A stretch of DNA of 64,000 bases from Curvibacter cyanobacteriorum (GTDB taxonomy: Bacteria; Pseudomonadota; Gammaproteobacteria; Burkholderiales; Burkholderiaceae_C). Both the position numbers and the translations under genes were made by a program. Under the pieces are notes generated by a model. The model saw only the letters and a program-made list of their open reading frames with translations, did not search any database and was not told where the DNA came from. Positions 27,186 to 36,231 of this stretch are shown piece by piece (positions within the stretch are counted from its first letter, which is position 1; each line of letters opens with the position of its first letter). Location: assembly GCF_028649475.1 (NCBI RefSeq), contig NZ_JAQSIP010000003.1, forward strand, positions 1 through 64,000, in the 5' to 3' direction.

Positions 27186-28315
27186 TGCCCAGCTTCAAAA
27201 ACATATTCCGCCTGGGCGTCAAGGAGATGTGGAGCCTGCTGCGCAATCCGATGATGCTGGTGCTGATCTTCTACTCCTTCAGCCTGGACATCTACGTGGC
27301 GGCCACCGCCATGCCGGACAGCATCAACAAGGCGGCCATCGCGGTGGTCGACGAGGACGGTTCGGCCCTGTCGGCCCAGTTGCTGGCAGCCTTCGAATTG
27401 CCCTACTTCATGCCGCCCCAGTTGGTCAGCCGCCAGGCCATGGACGCGGGCATGGACCAGGGCACCTTCACCTTTGGCTTGTCGATCCCCAGCAACTTCC
27501 AGCGCGATGTGCTGGCTGGTCGTTCACCCCAACTTCAGTTGAACGTGGACGCCACCCAGATGAGTCAGGCCTTCACGGGCAATGGCTACATCGCACAGAT
27601 CCTCAGCACCGAGGTCGGGCAGTTCCTGAGCCGCAGCGACGCCCCGGCCACCGGGCCGGTGAGCCTGGACATGCGCATGCGCTACAACCCCAACCTGATC
27701 GCTTCGTGGTTCGCTTCCATCATTCAGGTGGTCAACAACATCACCATGTTGTCGATCATCCTGACCGGCGCCGCAGTCATCCGCGAGCGTGAGGAGGGCA
27801 CCATGGAGCACATCCTGGCCATGCCCGTGGCGCCGAGCGAGATCATGATCTCCAAGGTGCTGTCGATGGGGCTGGTGGTGCTGCTGGCCACCCTGGGGGC
27901 CTTCGTGGGGATGGTCAAGGGCGTCATGCATGTGCCGATCGCGACCCCGTCGCTGGCCCTGTTCATGGTCTGTGTGCTGCTGTTCCTGTTCTCGACCACG
28001 GCGCTGGGCATCTTCCTGGCCACGCTGTCGCGCTCGATGCCGCAGTTCTCCATCTTGATGGTGCTGGTCTTGTTGCCCCTGCAGATGCTGTCGGGTGGGG
28101 CGACGCCACGCGAGAGCATGCCGCAGGTGCTGCAGGACATCATGTTGGCCGCACCCACCACCCACTTTGTGTCGTCAGCGCAGTCCATTTTGTTGCGCAA
28201 CGCGGACTTCTACACGGTCTGGCCCGACTTCCTGGCACTTGCGGTCATCACGGCAGTGCTCTTCTTTGTGTCTTTGGTGCGCTTCCGAAAGTCCACCACC
28301 GACTCTGGCGGCTGA
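27185..28315 (+). CDS. ABC-2 type transporter permease, YhhJ-like
   Basis: 376 residues from the ATG at 27185, which overlaps the previous TGA. One N-terminal membrane helix (MMLVLIFYSFSLDIYV), a periplasmic domain, then five more helices with the family's IREREEGTMEHILAMPVAPSEIMISKVL cytoplasmic loop. It pairs with the permease half of the RbbA-like protein to build the membrane channel. Last gene of the four-gene operon. The substrate may be a drug, peptide or other amphiphile; nothing in the sequence decides. Confidence 0.9.
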   Translation: MPSFKNIFRLGVKEMWSLLRNPMMLVLIFYSFSLDIYVAATAMPDSINKAAIAVVDEDGSALSAQLLAAFELPYFMPPQLVSRQAMDAGMDQGTFTFGLSIPSNFQRDVLAGRSPQLQLNVDATQMSQAFTGNGYIAQILSTEVGQFLSRSDAPATGPVSLDMRMRYNPNLIASWFASIIQVVNNITMLSIILTGAAVIREREEGTMEHILAMPVAPSEIMISKVLSMGLVVLLATLGAFVGMVKGVMHVPIATPSLALFMVCVLLFLFSTTALGIFLATLSRSMPQFSILMVLVLLPLQMLSGGATPRESMPQVLQDIMLAAPTTHFVSSAQSILLRNADFYTVWPDFLALAVITAVLFFVSLVRFRKSTTDSGG

Positions 28316-28452
28316 GTCGGTACCCCGGCACCCGAAGGGTCAGCCCGGCTGAGGGCTGCCTCCGGCGCCAGGGATCAGTGCAGCCCCCTGCGTGAGGTGT
28401 CACGCAGCGTCCTTCCGCCCCATTGGCCTGTGACCTCAACGAGAGAGACCCT

Positions 28453-29313
28453 ATGCAAACTGCCTCCAAATACATGTTCAAGCCGCGCAGTGACCACAAG
28501 CTGTCCGATTTGCCCACGCTCGACGCGGCCTTGCTCAAGCACCAGAGCAAGAACAAGAAGGACCTGGTCAAGGTGGCCAGCGAGATTGGGGCCCTGCAAT
28601 GGACCATGTACGCCGAAAAGAAGCAGTCGCTGTTGGTGGTGTTCCAGGCCCTGGACGCCGCCGGCAAGGACGGGGTCATTCGGCATGTGCTGCAAGGCGT
28701 CAGCCCCCAGGGGGTCAGCACGGTGAGCTTCAAGCAGCCCAGCGCCAGCGAGATGGCGCGCGACTTCCTGTGGCGTGTGCACCTGCGCACGCCGGCCCGG
28801 GGTGAGTTCACCATCTTCAACCGCTCCCACTACGAGGACGTGCTGGTGGCCCGCGTGCACGAACTGGTCCCGAAGTCGGTCTGGAAGAAGCGCTACGACA
28901 TCATCAACCAGTTCGAGCAACTGTTGGCCGACGAGTGCCAGACCCGCGTCATCAAGTTCTACCTGCACATGAGTCCCGACGTGCAGCTGGCGCGTTTCAA
29001 GGACCGGCTCACCGACGAGAGCAAGAACTGGAAGATCACGGCGTCCGACTACCAGGAACGCGAGTACTGGAGCCAGTACATCGAGGCGTTTCAGGAAACC
29101 CTGGAGCGCACCAGCACCCCGCAAGCGCCCTGGTTTGTGGTGCCTGCCGATGACAAGGATTCGCGCAACCTGCTGGTGGCCGAGATCATCCGTGATACCT
29201 TGAAGGACATGCACCCCAGCTACCCTGAGCCCGCCGCCGACCTCAAGGACGTGCGCGCCCGCTTCCATGCCGCGAGTGCCGAGGCCAAGGCGATCCGCAA
29301 GCCCAAGGCCTGA
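28453..29313 (+). CDS. ppk2: Polyphosphate kinase 2 family protein
   Basis: 286 residues from the ATG at 28453, with a GAGAGA ribosome-binding stretch. A P-loop ALDAAGKDG (about residues 70-78) is followed by VIRHVLQGVSPQGVSTVSFKQPS and the Walker B/lid stretch FNRSHYEDVLVARVH, all diagnostic of single-domain PPK2. These enzymes move phosphate between polyphosphate and nucleotides, mostly making NDP or NTP from NMP/NDP and polyphosphate. The following genes (SulP, PPK1, membrane protein) are on the same strand with tiny gaps, making a polyphosphate operon. Confidence 0.9.
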   Translation: MQTASKYMFKPRSDHKLSDLPTLDAALLKHQSKNKKDLVKVASEIGALQWTMYAEKKQSLLVVFQALDAAGKDGVIRHVLQGVSPQGVSTVSFKQPSASEMARDFLWRVHLRTPARGEFTIFNRSHYEDVLVARVHELVPKSVWKKRYDIINQFEQLLADECQTRVIKFYLHMSPDVQLARFKDRLTDESKNWKITASDYQEREYWSQYIEAFQETLERTSTPQAPWFVVPADDKDSRNLLVAEIIRDTLKDMHPSYPEPAADLKDVRARFHAASAEAKAIRKPKA

Positions 29314-29336
29314 CCTTTTCAGCGACTGTGGGTCCC

Positions 29337-31055
29337 ATGAGTACCGATTCCGTCAAGCACCTGTCGTGGCCCGCCGTGTCCTGGATGGACATGGTGGCGG
29401 GCGTGTCTCTGGCAGGTCTGCTGGCCTCTTCAAGCATTGCCTACGCGCGTTTGGGCGAGTTGCCGCCGCAGGCCGGTTTGATGGCTTCGGTGCTGGGTTT
29501 GCTGGGTTATGGCCTGTTGGGGCGCAGCCGCTTTGCCGTGGTGGCGCCGACCTCCTCGTCGGCCACCGTGATGGCGGCGGCCACGGCGTCCTTGGCGGGG
29601 GGCAATGTGCTGCTGCAAATGGGGCTGTCCGCCGTGCTGGTGATCATGACGGGCCTGATTTTCATGTTGGCGGCCTTGCTGCACCTCGGGCGCATCTCGG
29701 ACTTCATTGCCCGCCCAGTGCTGCGCGGCTTCACCCTGGGCCTGGCCTGGGTGATCTGCATCAAGCAATTGCCCTCGCTGGTGGGCTTCACGCCCCACGC
29801 GTCGGGGGCCCTGCCCATGGCGTGGGAGCTGCTGACCCATGTGCCTCAGTGGCAGCCCTGGAGTGTGATGGTGGGGGGGCTGGCCTGTGCCCTGTTGTAT
29901 ATGGGGACGGTCTTTCGCAAGCTCCCCATGGCCTTCGCGGTCATTGTGCTGGGTGTGCTGGCCAACCGCCTGTTCGGTTGGCATGCCCTGGGCGTGGCCG
30001 AAGTCGGTGCCATTGAATTGACTTGGCAGCGCCCCCATTGGCCCAGCCTCAACCAGACTCAGTGGCGCCAGATGGCCGAGATGTCGATTGCCGTCATGTT
30101 GATGGTGTACGGCGAATCCTGCACTTCGATTCGCACCTATTCCCTGCTCAAGAAAGACCCCATCGATTCCAACCGAGACCTGTGGGCGCTGGGTGTCAGC
30201 AACCTGGCCTCGGGCCTGTTCAACGCCCTGCCGGTGGGCGCGGGTTTTTCGCAAACCTCGGCCAGTGTGGTCTACGGCGCGCAGGGCAAGGCGACTGGCT
30301 GGGTGGCCTTGCTGGCGCTGGTGGTGCTGATCGTGACGTGCTTGCCGTTCCTGGCCTCAACGCCCGAGCCGGTGCTGGCGGCGATTGTGATCTTCTCTAT
30401 GTGGAAGAGCCTGGGCTGGGGCCCCTTGAAGGTGTATTTCGAGTTGCGCCGCAGCCGCCTCACCGCCATCGCTGCGGCGCTGGGTGCGGTGTTGTTTGGG
30501 GTGCTCGACGGTCTGTTGCTGGGCATTGGCATCAGCTTCATCATGGCCTTGCTGCAACTCGGCAAAGGGGCCGTGCAAGAGCTGGGTCGTTTGGGCAAAG
30601 ACACGGTGTTTGTGGACCGCCACACGTTCCCGGAGGCGGAGCCGGTGCCGGGCATCCTGGTGCTGCGGCCGGACGAAGGTCTGACCTTTGCCAACGCCGA
30701 CAAGCTGTGTCAGGACATCCGGGCGCGGGTGCTGGACGTGAGCCTTCGGCCTCGGGTGCTGGTGCTGAGCCTTGAACGCAGTCCCGATCTCGATGGGGGC
30801 GCGGTCGAGAGCCTGCAGGAGCTGGCGCAGTCACTGCAGGAACATCAGGTGCGACTGATCTTCGTGCGCTTGAGCGCCAGTGTGATCCAGGTGCTCGAGG
30901 TGCTGCACCTGTTCGGCGTGGCCGACGAGCATTTGTCTGAGTTGTCGGTGCACCAGGGGGTGCAGCAGGCCCTGCAAAGCACGGCGGCGCCTGCCGCGGT
31001 GTCCAGTGCGTCCCCGGCGGCCACGCAGCGCTCGGTCCCGGTGGTGCCAGGATGA
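29337..31055 (+). CDS. SulP family anion transporter with STAS domain
   Basis: 572 residues from the ATG at 29337 (a GTG at 29328 is also in frame). Ten to twelve membrane helices with the SulP motif near the start (GVSLAGLLASSSIAYARLGELPP) and GNVLLQMGLSAVLVIMTG, then a C-terminal STAS domain from about residue 445 (PVPGILVLRPDEGLTFANADKLCQDI...). SulP proteins carry sulfate, bicarbonate, dicarboxylates or other anions. It begins 23 bp after ppk2 and overlaps ppk1 by four bases, so it is embedded in the polyphosphate operon. Confidence 0.9.
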   Translation: MSTDSVKHLSWPAVSWMDMVAGVSLAGLLASSSIAYARLGELPPQAGLMASVLGLLGYGLLGRSRFAVVAPTSSSATVMAAATASLAGGNVLLQMGLSAVLVIMTGLIFMLAALLHLGRISDFIARPVLRGFTLGLAWVICIKQLPSLVGFTPHASGALPMAWELLTHVPQWQPWSVMVGGLACALLYMGTVFRKLPMAFAVIVLGVLANRLFGWHALGVAEVGAIELTWQRPHWPSLNQTQWRQMAEMSIAVMLMVYGESCTSIRTYSLLKKDPIDSNRDLWALGVSNLASGLFNALPVGAGFSQTSASVVYGAQGKATGWVALLALVVLIVTCLPFLASTPEPVLAAIVIFSMWKSLGWGPLKVYFELRRSRLTAIAAALGAVLFGVLDGLLLGIGISFIMALLQLGKGAVQELGRLGKDTVFVDRHTFPEAEPVPGILVLRPDEGLTFANADKLCQDIRARVLDVSLRPRVLVLSLERSPDLDGGAVESLQELAQSLQEHQVRLIFVRLSASVIQVLEVLHLFGVADEHLSELSVHQGVQQALQSTAAPAAVSSASPAATQRSVPVVPG

Positions 31056-33163
31056 TGGCGGTGGTGGCGATCAACCTGCCCGCAGGAGAGGCACTGCCAG
31101 CGCCTTTGCCCTTGCTGAACCGCGAACTGGCGATCCTCGAGTTCAATCGCCGGGTGCTGGCGCAGGCCATGTTGACCTGCAATCCCGTGCTGGAGCGCCT
31201 GCGCTACCTGACCATCGTGTCGGCGAACCTCGACGAATTCTTTGAGGTGCGCATGGCCCCTTACATGGGGGCCCTGCGGGCGGCGGTGCCGGGCAGCCCG
31301 GAGTCCCAGGCGCTCAAGGCCGGCATTCATCGCGTGGCACAGGGGGTGCGCGCCCTGCTGGAGACACAGTGCCGGGTGTACTGCGACGACTTGCGGACCG
31401 AGTTGGGGCTCAAGAAGATTGCCATCCTGTCCCATGTCGATCGGGACACCGCTCAGCAAGCCTGGGTGAAACAAGTCTTCCTGAAGGAGATCAAGCCGCT
31501 CCTGACGACCACCTTGATCGATCCCCGCCGACCTTTCCCCAAGGTGGCCAACAAGTCACTGCACTTTTTGCTGCGCCTGCAGCCCAAGAAGAAAAAGGGT
31601 TCCGGGCCATCGTCACCGGTCATGGCCGTGCTCAAGATTCCCCGCGCCTTGCCCCGCGTGCTGCGCTTGCCAGGCAAGCTGAGCCACGGGCGTCAGGCCT
31701 TCGTCTTGTTGTCCAGCGTCGTGCGTGCCAACCTGTCGGTGCTGTTGCCGGACTACCACCTGCTGGAGTGCGTGCAGTTTCGCTTGACCCGGGATTCCGA
31801 GCTTTGGGTCCAGGACGATGACCAGACCGATCTGCGCCTGGCCTTGAATTCTCAGTTGCACACACGCCACTTTGGCCAGCCGGTGCGACTCGAGGTGAAC
31901 GCCCAGTGCTCCGTGCAACTCAGTCGCATGCTGCTGCAGGAGTTTGATCTGCCGCCCTGTGCCCTCTACCGCATGGAGGCCCCCGTCAACCTGGTGCGCG
32001 TGCAGGAGTTGCTGGACCTCGCCGACCCCAGCAAGCAGCGCTACAAGCCCTATGAGCCGGCCTGGTCCAAGGCCTTGCAGCGCAAGCAGCCTTTGTTTGC
32101 CCAACTGGACCGGCGCGATGTCCTGTTGCACCACCCCTTCGAGTCATTTGAGCCCGTGCTGCAATTGCTGCGCGAAGCCGTCGAAGACAAGCACGTGCTG
32201 CAGATTCAGCAAACCATCTACCGCGCGGGTGCCCACTCCGAAGTGCTGGATCTGCTGTGCAAGGCGGTGCGGCGCGGCAAGGATGTGACGGTGGTGTTCG
32301 AGTTGATGGCCCGGTTTGACGAGGCGGTGAACAGCGCCTGGGCCGAACAACTGGAGCGGCTGGGGGCCCAGGTGCTTTACGGCATCGCAGGCATGAAAAC
32401 GCATTGCAAGATGCTGTTGATCACCCGCCGCGAACAGGCTTCGCTGCGGCGTTACGCCCACGTCTCGACCGGTAACTACAACGTCAAGACCACGCGGCTC
32501 TACACCGACATCGGTTTGTTGACCAGCCAGACCGAGTTTTGCGCCGACGTGCAGGCCATGTTCGATGCCCTGCGACAGCCGGGCGTCTCGCCCCAGCTGC
32601 ATCACCTGATCAATGCGCCGAATGCCTTGCGCCGAACCTTGCTCGCGCACTTGGATGAGGTCCGTGAACAGGCCCTGCAGGGGGGGGCGGCGCGCGTGGT
32701 GTTCAAGCTCAATGCGCTGACCGACGAGGGCCTGATCGCCGGCATCCTGCGGGCGGCTCAGGCCGGTGCCCGGGTGGACCTGATCGTTCGGGGCGCCTGT
32801 CTGTTGCCTTCGGGGCTGCCGGGCGTCAGTGACCGGGTGCGGGTGCGCTCGGTGATCGGACGCTACCTCGAGCATTCGCGCATTTACCACCTGGTGGCGG
32901 GCGAGCGGGTCTGGACCTACCTCAGCAGTGCCGATGGCATGTCGCGCAACCTGGACCGGCGTGTGGAGCTGGCCTGGCCGGTGCTGGACAACGAACTGCG
33001 GCAGCGGCTGTACGACGAGGCCCTGATTCCCTACCTGCTGGATGCCCAGGACGCGTGGGAGCAAAACCCAGACGGCAGTTACCAGGTCGCCGATGGGGCC
33101 TACCCTTCAGCGCAGCAAGCCCTCATGCGCAAGTACGCGGGCACCAGCAGGAAGGAGTCTTGA
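31052..33163 (+). CDS. ppk1: Polyphosphate kinase 1
   Basis: 703 residues, normal for the family. NRELAILEFNRRVLAQA opens the N domain; ANLDEFFEVRM is the ATP-site helix; GMKTHCKMLLITRR carries the autophosphorylated histidine and VSTGNYNVKTTRLYTDIG follows, as in all PPK1s; EHSRIYHL supplies the second conserved histidine. It reversibly polymerises ATP gamma-phosphate into polyphosphate at the membrane. The ATG at 31052 overlaps the SulP stop codon by four bases; a second ATG three bases later is equally possible. Confidence 0.95.
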   Translation: MMAVVAINLPAGEALPAPLPLLNRELAILEFNRRVLAQAMLTCNPVLERLRYLTIVSANLDEFFEVRMAPYMGALRAAVPGSPESQALKAGIHRVAQGVRALLETQCRVYCDDLRTELGLKKIAILSHVDRDTAQQAWVKQVFLKEIKPLLTTTLIDPRRPFPKVANKSLHFLLRLQPKKKKGSGPSSPVMAVLKIPRALPRVLRLPGKLSHGRQAFVLLSSVVRANLSVLLPDYHLLECVQFRLTRDSELWVQDDDQTDLRLALNSQLHTRHFGQPVRLEVNAQCSVQLSRMLLQEFDLPPCALYRMEAPVNLVRVQELLDLADPSKQRYKPYEPAWSKALQRKQPLFAQLDRRDVLLHHPFESFEPVLQLLREAVEDKHVLQIQQTIYRAGAHSEVLDLLCKAVRRGKDVTVVFELMARFDEAVNSAWAEQLERLGAQVLYGIAGMKTHCKMLLITRREQASLRRYAHVSTGNYNVKTTRLYTDIGLLTSQTEFCADVQAMFDALRQPGVSPQLHHLINAPNALRRTLLAHLDEVREQALQGGAARVVFKLNALTDEGLIAGILRAAQAGARVDLIVRGACLLPSGLPGVSDRVRVRSVIGRYLEHSRIYHLVAGERVWTYLSSADGMSRNLDRRVELAWPVLDNELRQRLYDEALIPYLLDAQDAWEQNPDGSYQVADGAYPSAQQALMRKYAGTSRKES

Positions 33164-33723
33164 TGTCCACGCTGTCATTGAGCATGAGCTTGCGCCCGCC
33201 CAATCTGAGCCCCGCAGAAGATGGTTTGCTGATGTTCCTGTACGGCTTTGGCGTGATGGTGTTGATCATCGCCAGCCATGGGTTCTTGCTGATCTCGATG
33301 GTCTTGCCCCTGGCCCGCAGCAAGAAGTACCTGAATGTTCAGCACCCGTTCCGGCTCAAGTTGTTGTTCATGGTGATGATCATCCTGATCCTGGCTTTGC
33401 ACACGATCGAGATTCAGTGCTGGGCGCTGTTTGTCTGGACGAGCGAATACTACCGGGGCTTTGTGTCCTCGCTGTCCTTTGCCGGACTGGCTTACTCCAC
33501 CCTTGGCCTGTACGGTCAGTCACGGTACGAGCAATGGCAGCAGGCCTTGCCCTTGATGATCGCGTTCTCGGGCATGTTCTGCACGGGACTGAGTGGCAGC
33601 ATGTTATTCACCCTGCTGATGTCGGCGGTGCAGTTCGCGGCCGCGTCTCCGGCCGACGCCCCTGCCGCCGCCCCCGCCCCAACACCGATTCCATTGCCGG
33701 CCCCGCACCAAGACGCCGCCTGA
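33163..33723 (+). CDS. Small polytopic membrane protein in the polyphosphate operon
   Basis: 186 residues, unrecognised. The ATG overlaps the ppk1 stop (TGATG) and has AAGGAG in front, so it is translationally coupled. Four membrane helices are visible (about 23-47, 66-85, 105-125, 133-155), the third region containing SSLSFAGLAYSTLGLYG, reminiscent of but not clearly an ion-channel pore loop. The last 30 residues are Ala/Pro. Operon position suggests a role with polyphosphate or the SulP anion flux. No family assignment is made. Confidence 0.7.
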   Translation: MSTLSLSMSLRPPNLSPAEDGLLMFLYGFGVMVLIIASHGFLLISMVLPLARSKKYLNVQHPFRLKLLFMVMIILILALHTIEIQCWALFVWTSEYYRGFVSSLSFAGLAYSTLGLYGQSRYEQWQQALPLMIAFSGMFCTGLSGSMLFTLLMSAVQFAAASPADAPAAAPAPTPIPLPAPHQDAA

Positions 33724-33809
33724 GGAGAAGAGGGCGGCAGGGGCGGTTGCTGGGGCAGCGGCATGGGCCCCTGGGAGGGCCGGTGGGCCCCACGGGCCCG
33801 GGCCTGGTG

Positions 33810-35399
33810 TCAACGCTTGGCTTTGCTCGCCTTCTTCTCGTCCTTGGGCTTTTTGATGGCTTGGGCGGCTTTGCCAACTTTGTTGGCGCGTGGGGGTTTT
33901 TCGGGCAGCGGGTCGAGGTGGTTCAGCGCCGCCTCCAGTTGTTCACACACCGTGCGCAGGATCTTCACGCGGGCGTGGCGCTTGTCATTGCCCTCGACCA
34001 GGGTCCAGGGGGCGCTGGCCGTGCTGGTGCGCTCGACCATGTCGCAGACCGCTTGCTGGTAGGCGTCCCATTTGTCCCGGTTGCGCCAGTCTTCATCGGT
34101 CAGCTTGTAGCGCTTGAAGGGCACGCTCTCGCGTTCTTGAAAGCGCTTGAGTTGCTCCTCCTGGCTGATCTGCAACCAGAACTTGACCACCACGATGCCC
34201 ACGTCGGTCATGCCATGCTCAAAGTCATTGATCTCGGTGTAGGCGCGCTGCCAGTCTTTGGGTTGGCAAAAGCCTTCGACGCGCTCGACCAGCACGCGGC
34301 CGTACCAGGTGCGGTCGAACAAGGTGATGGTGCCCTTGCGGGGCAGCTGGCGCCAGAAGCGCCAGAGGTAGGGCTGCAGCCGCTCTTCTTCGCTGGGGGC
34401 GGCCACCGGCACCACCTGGTACTGGCGCGCGTCCAGGGCCGAGCAGATGCGTCGGATGGCGCCGCCTTTGCCGGCGGCGTCCGCGCCTTCGAAGGCGCAC
34501 ACCAGCGCCCGGTTCTGAAACCGGGGGTCACGCACCAAGCCAGCCAGGCGACTTTGCCAGTGCGCCAGTTCGGTCTTGTAGCTTTGCGGGCTCAGGCGAT
34601 GGCTGAGGTCCAGGGCCGAGAGGATGTTGAGCCCGTCGGGGTCGACCCGCGTCGGGTTGACCGCCTGCGCGGGGGCTGGGGCGGGCACCTGGGCCAGCCG
34701 CTCTTGCAGGGCCTTGAGCAGCATTTGCCCCACCGTCAGCGAGCGGTAGCGGTCATCGGCGGCTTCCAGCACGGTCCAGGGGGCCCAGGCGGTGCTGGTC
34801 ATGCGCAACAGCGGGCCTGCGGTGTCCTGCAGTTGGTCGTAGGTTTTGACGCGCTCCCAGTTCCAGGGGCTCACTCGCCAGGCGGTGCGGGGGTCGCTTT
34901 CCAGTTCCTTGAGCCGCTCGCGCTGGGCATCCTTGGACAGGTGGAACCAGAACTTCAGGATCAGCGCGCCTTCCTGGGCCAGCATGCCTTCGAAGCGGTT
35001 GATCTGGGTGGCGCGGGCGTCGAGTTGCTCGCGGGAGATGTCGCCCGCGATGTGCTGGCGGATCGGCTCGGAGTACCACGAGCCCGCAAAGATGCCCACC
35101 CGCCCCTTGGGCGGCAGCGAGCGCCAATAGCGCCACATCGGTGGCTGTTGTCGCTCTTCCTCGGTGGGGTGGGCAAACGCCAGGGTGGAGAGAAATCGCG
35201 CGTCCATCCACTCGTACAGCATGTTGATGGTTTCGCCCTTGCCGGCACCATCTTGCCCGCTGATGATCACCAGAACAGGGAAGGGCTTTTTGTCGAACAG
35301 TTCCGCCTGGGCTTGGAGCAGGGCGGTGCGCAGGGCCGGCACGGCCTCACGGAACGCGGACTTGCTGACCTTGTGGCCGATTTCTGCGGATTCAAACAT
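33810..35399 (-). CDS. pap: Polyphosphate:AMP phosphotransferase (tandem PPK2 domains)
   Basis: 529 residues from the ATG at 35399, which has GGAGAAG upstream; the open frame beyond it is not coding. Two PPK2 domains in tandem: first P-loop SGQDGAGKGE near residue 47, second EGADAAGKGG near residue 300, each followed by the Walker B region (FAGSWYSEPI, FDRTWYGRVLVERVEGF). This two-domain plan is that of Pap, which phosphorylates AMP to ADP with polyphosphate; in such enzymes one domain is usually the active one. The tail is Lys-rich. It converges on the ppk2-ppk1 operon. Confidence 0.92.
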   Translation of the reverse strand: MFESAEIGHKVSKSAFREAVPALRTALLQAQAELFDKKPFPVLVIISGQDGAGKGETINMLYEWMDARFLSTLAFAHPTEEERQQPPMWRYWRSLPPKGRVGIFAGSWYSEPIRQHIAGDISREQLDARATQINRFEGMLAQEGALILKFWFHLSKDAQRERLKELESDPRTAWRVSPWNWERVKTYDQLQDTAGPLLRMTSTAWAPWTVLEAADDRYRSLTVGQMLLKALQERLAQVPAPAPAQAVNPTRVDPDGLNILSALDLSHRLSPQSYKTELAHWQSRLAGLVRDPRFQNRALVCAFEGADAAGKGGAIRRICSALDARQYQVVPVAAPSEEERLQPYLWRFWRQLPRKGTITLFDRTWYGRVLVERVEGFCQPKDWQRAYTEINDFEHGMTDVGIVVVKFWLQISQEEQLKRFQERESVPFKRYKLTDEDWRNRDKWDAYQQAVCDMVERTSTASAPWTLVEGNDKRHARVKILRTVCEQLEAALNHLDPLPEKPPRANKVGKAAQAIKKPKDEKKASKAKR

Positions 35400-35606
35400 G
35401 GATCTTCTCCTGGTGGATGCCGCCGCCTGCTGCGTGTCGGCGCGGGGCGGTGACCGAAATTGTCGGCGCAAAAAGCGCTTTCAGACTACAGCCCAATTGG
35501 CCATTCAGTGGGGTACGAGGTCCGTCAGTGGGCCTGCGGTTGGCTTGAGCAGACGGCCCCTACAATCGCAGCCGAAGATGCGGCCTGGCCGCTGGAGACG
35601 AACTCG

Positions 35607-36173
35607 ATGAGCAAGGCGTTCACACGCGAAACCGATTCGGACGATGACGATGACCTGGCGCTGCCGCCCTTGCCGGCCGGCACGCGCAACTACATCACCG
35701 CCCAGGGCTACCAGCGCTTGCGCGATGAGTTGCTGATGCTGATCGATGTGGAGCGGCCCAAGGTGGTCGACATTGTCCACTGGGCCGCCAGCAACGGAGA
35801 CCGCTCGGAGAATGGCGATTACCTGTATGGCAAGAAGCGACTGCGCGAGATTGACCGCCGCATCCGCTTCCTGACCAAGCGCCTGGAGATCGCCGAGGTC
35901 ACCGACCCCAGCCTGCACCATGGCAGCGACCAGGTGTTTTTTGGCGCCACGGTGACCTACGAAGACGAGCAAGGCACGCAGCGCACCGTCACCATCCTGG
36001 GCATTGACGAAGCCGACAGCGCGCAGTCGCAGGTGAGTTGGGTCTCGCCGGTGGCGCGTGCCCTGTTGAAGTCCCGCGAGGGCGATGTGGTCAAGCTCAT
36101 CACCCCCTCAGGGCCGGTGGACATCGAGGTGCTCCAGGTCCGCTACCCGGCCCCCGCCACGGCCCAGCCCTGA
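35607..36173 (+). CDS. greB: Transcript cleavage factor GreB
   Basis: 188 residues. An acidic N-terminal leader is followed by the Gre coiled-coil (YITAQGYQRLRDELLMLIDVERPKVVDIVHWAASNGDRSENGDYLYGKKRLREIDRRI), with the catalytic acidic tip in the NGDRSENGDY region, and the C-terminal FKBP-like domain. It rescues backtracked RNA polymerase. The ATG at 35607 has GGAG eight bases earlier. Divergent from pap, convergent with spoT. Confidence 0.95.
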   Translation: MSKAFTRETDSDDDDDLALPPLPAGTRNYITAQGYQRLRDELLMLIDVERPKVVDIVHWAASNGDRSENGDYLYGKKRLREIDRRIRFLTKRLEIAEVTDPSLHHGSDQVFFGATVTYEDEQGTQRTVTILGIDEADSAQSQVSWVSPVARALLKSREGDVVKLITPSGPVDIEVLQVRYPAPATAQP

Positions 36174-36204
36174 TGCTGGCGCGGGCGCCGAGGCGCCGCC
36201 GAAC

Positions 36205-36231
36205 CTGAAGCGGCGCTTCGCGCCGCTTCAG
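36205..36231. terminator. Stable hairpin between greB and spoT
   Basis: Perfect 11-bp arms ctgaagcggcg and cgccgcttcag around a cttcg loop, overlapping the spoT stop codon in the gap between convergent greB and spoT. There is no clear T-tract on either side, so a bidirectional 3'-end stabiliser or weak terminator is likely. Confidence 0.55.
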
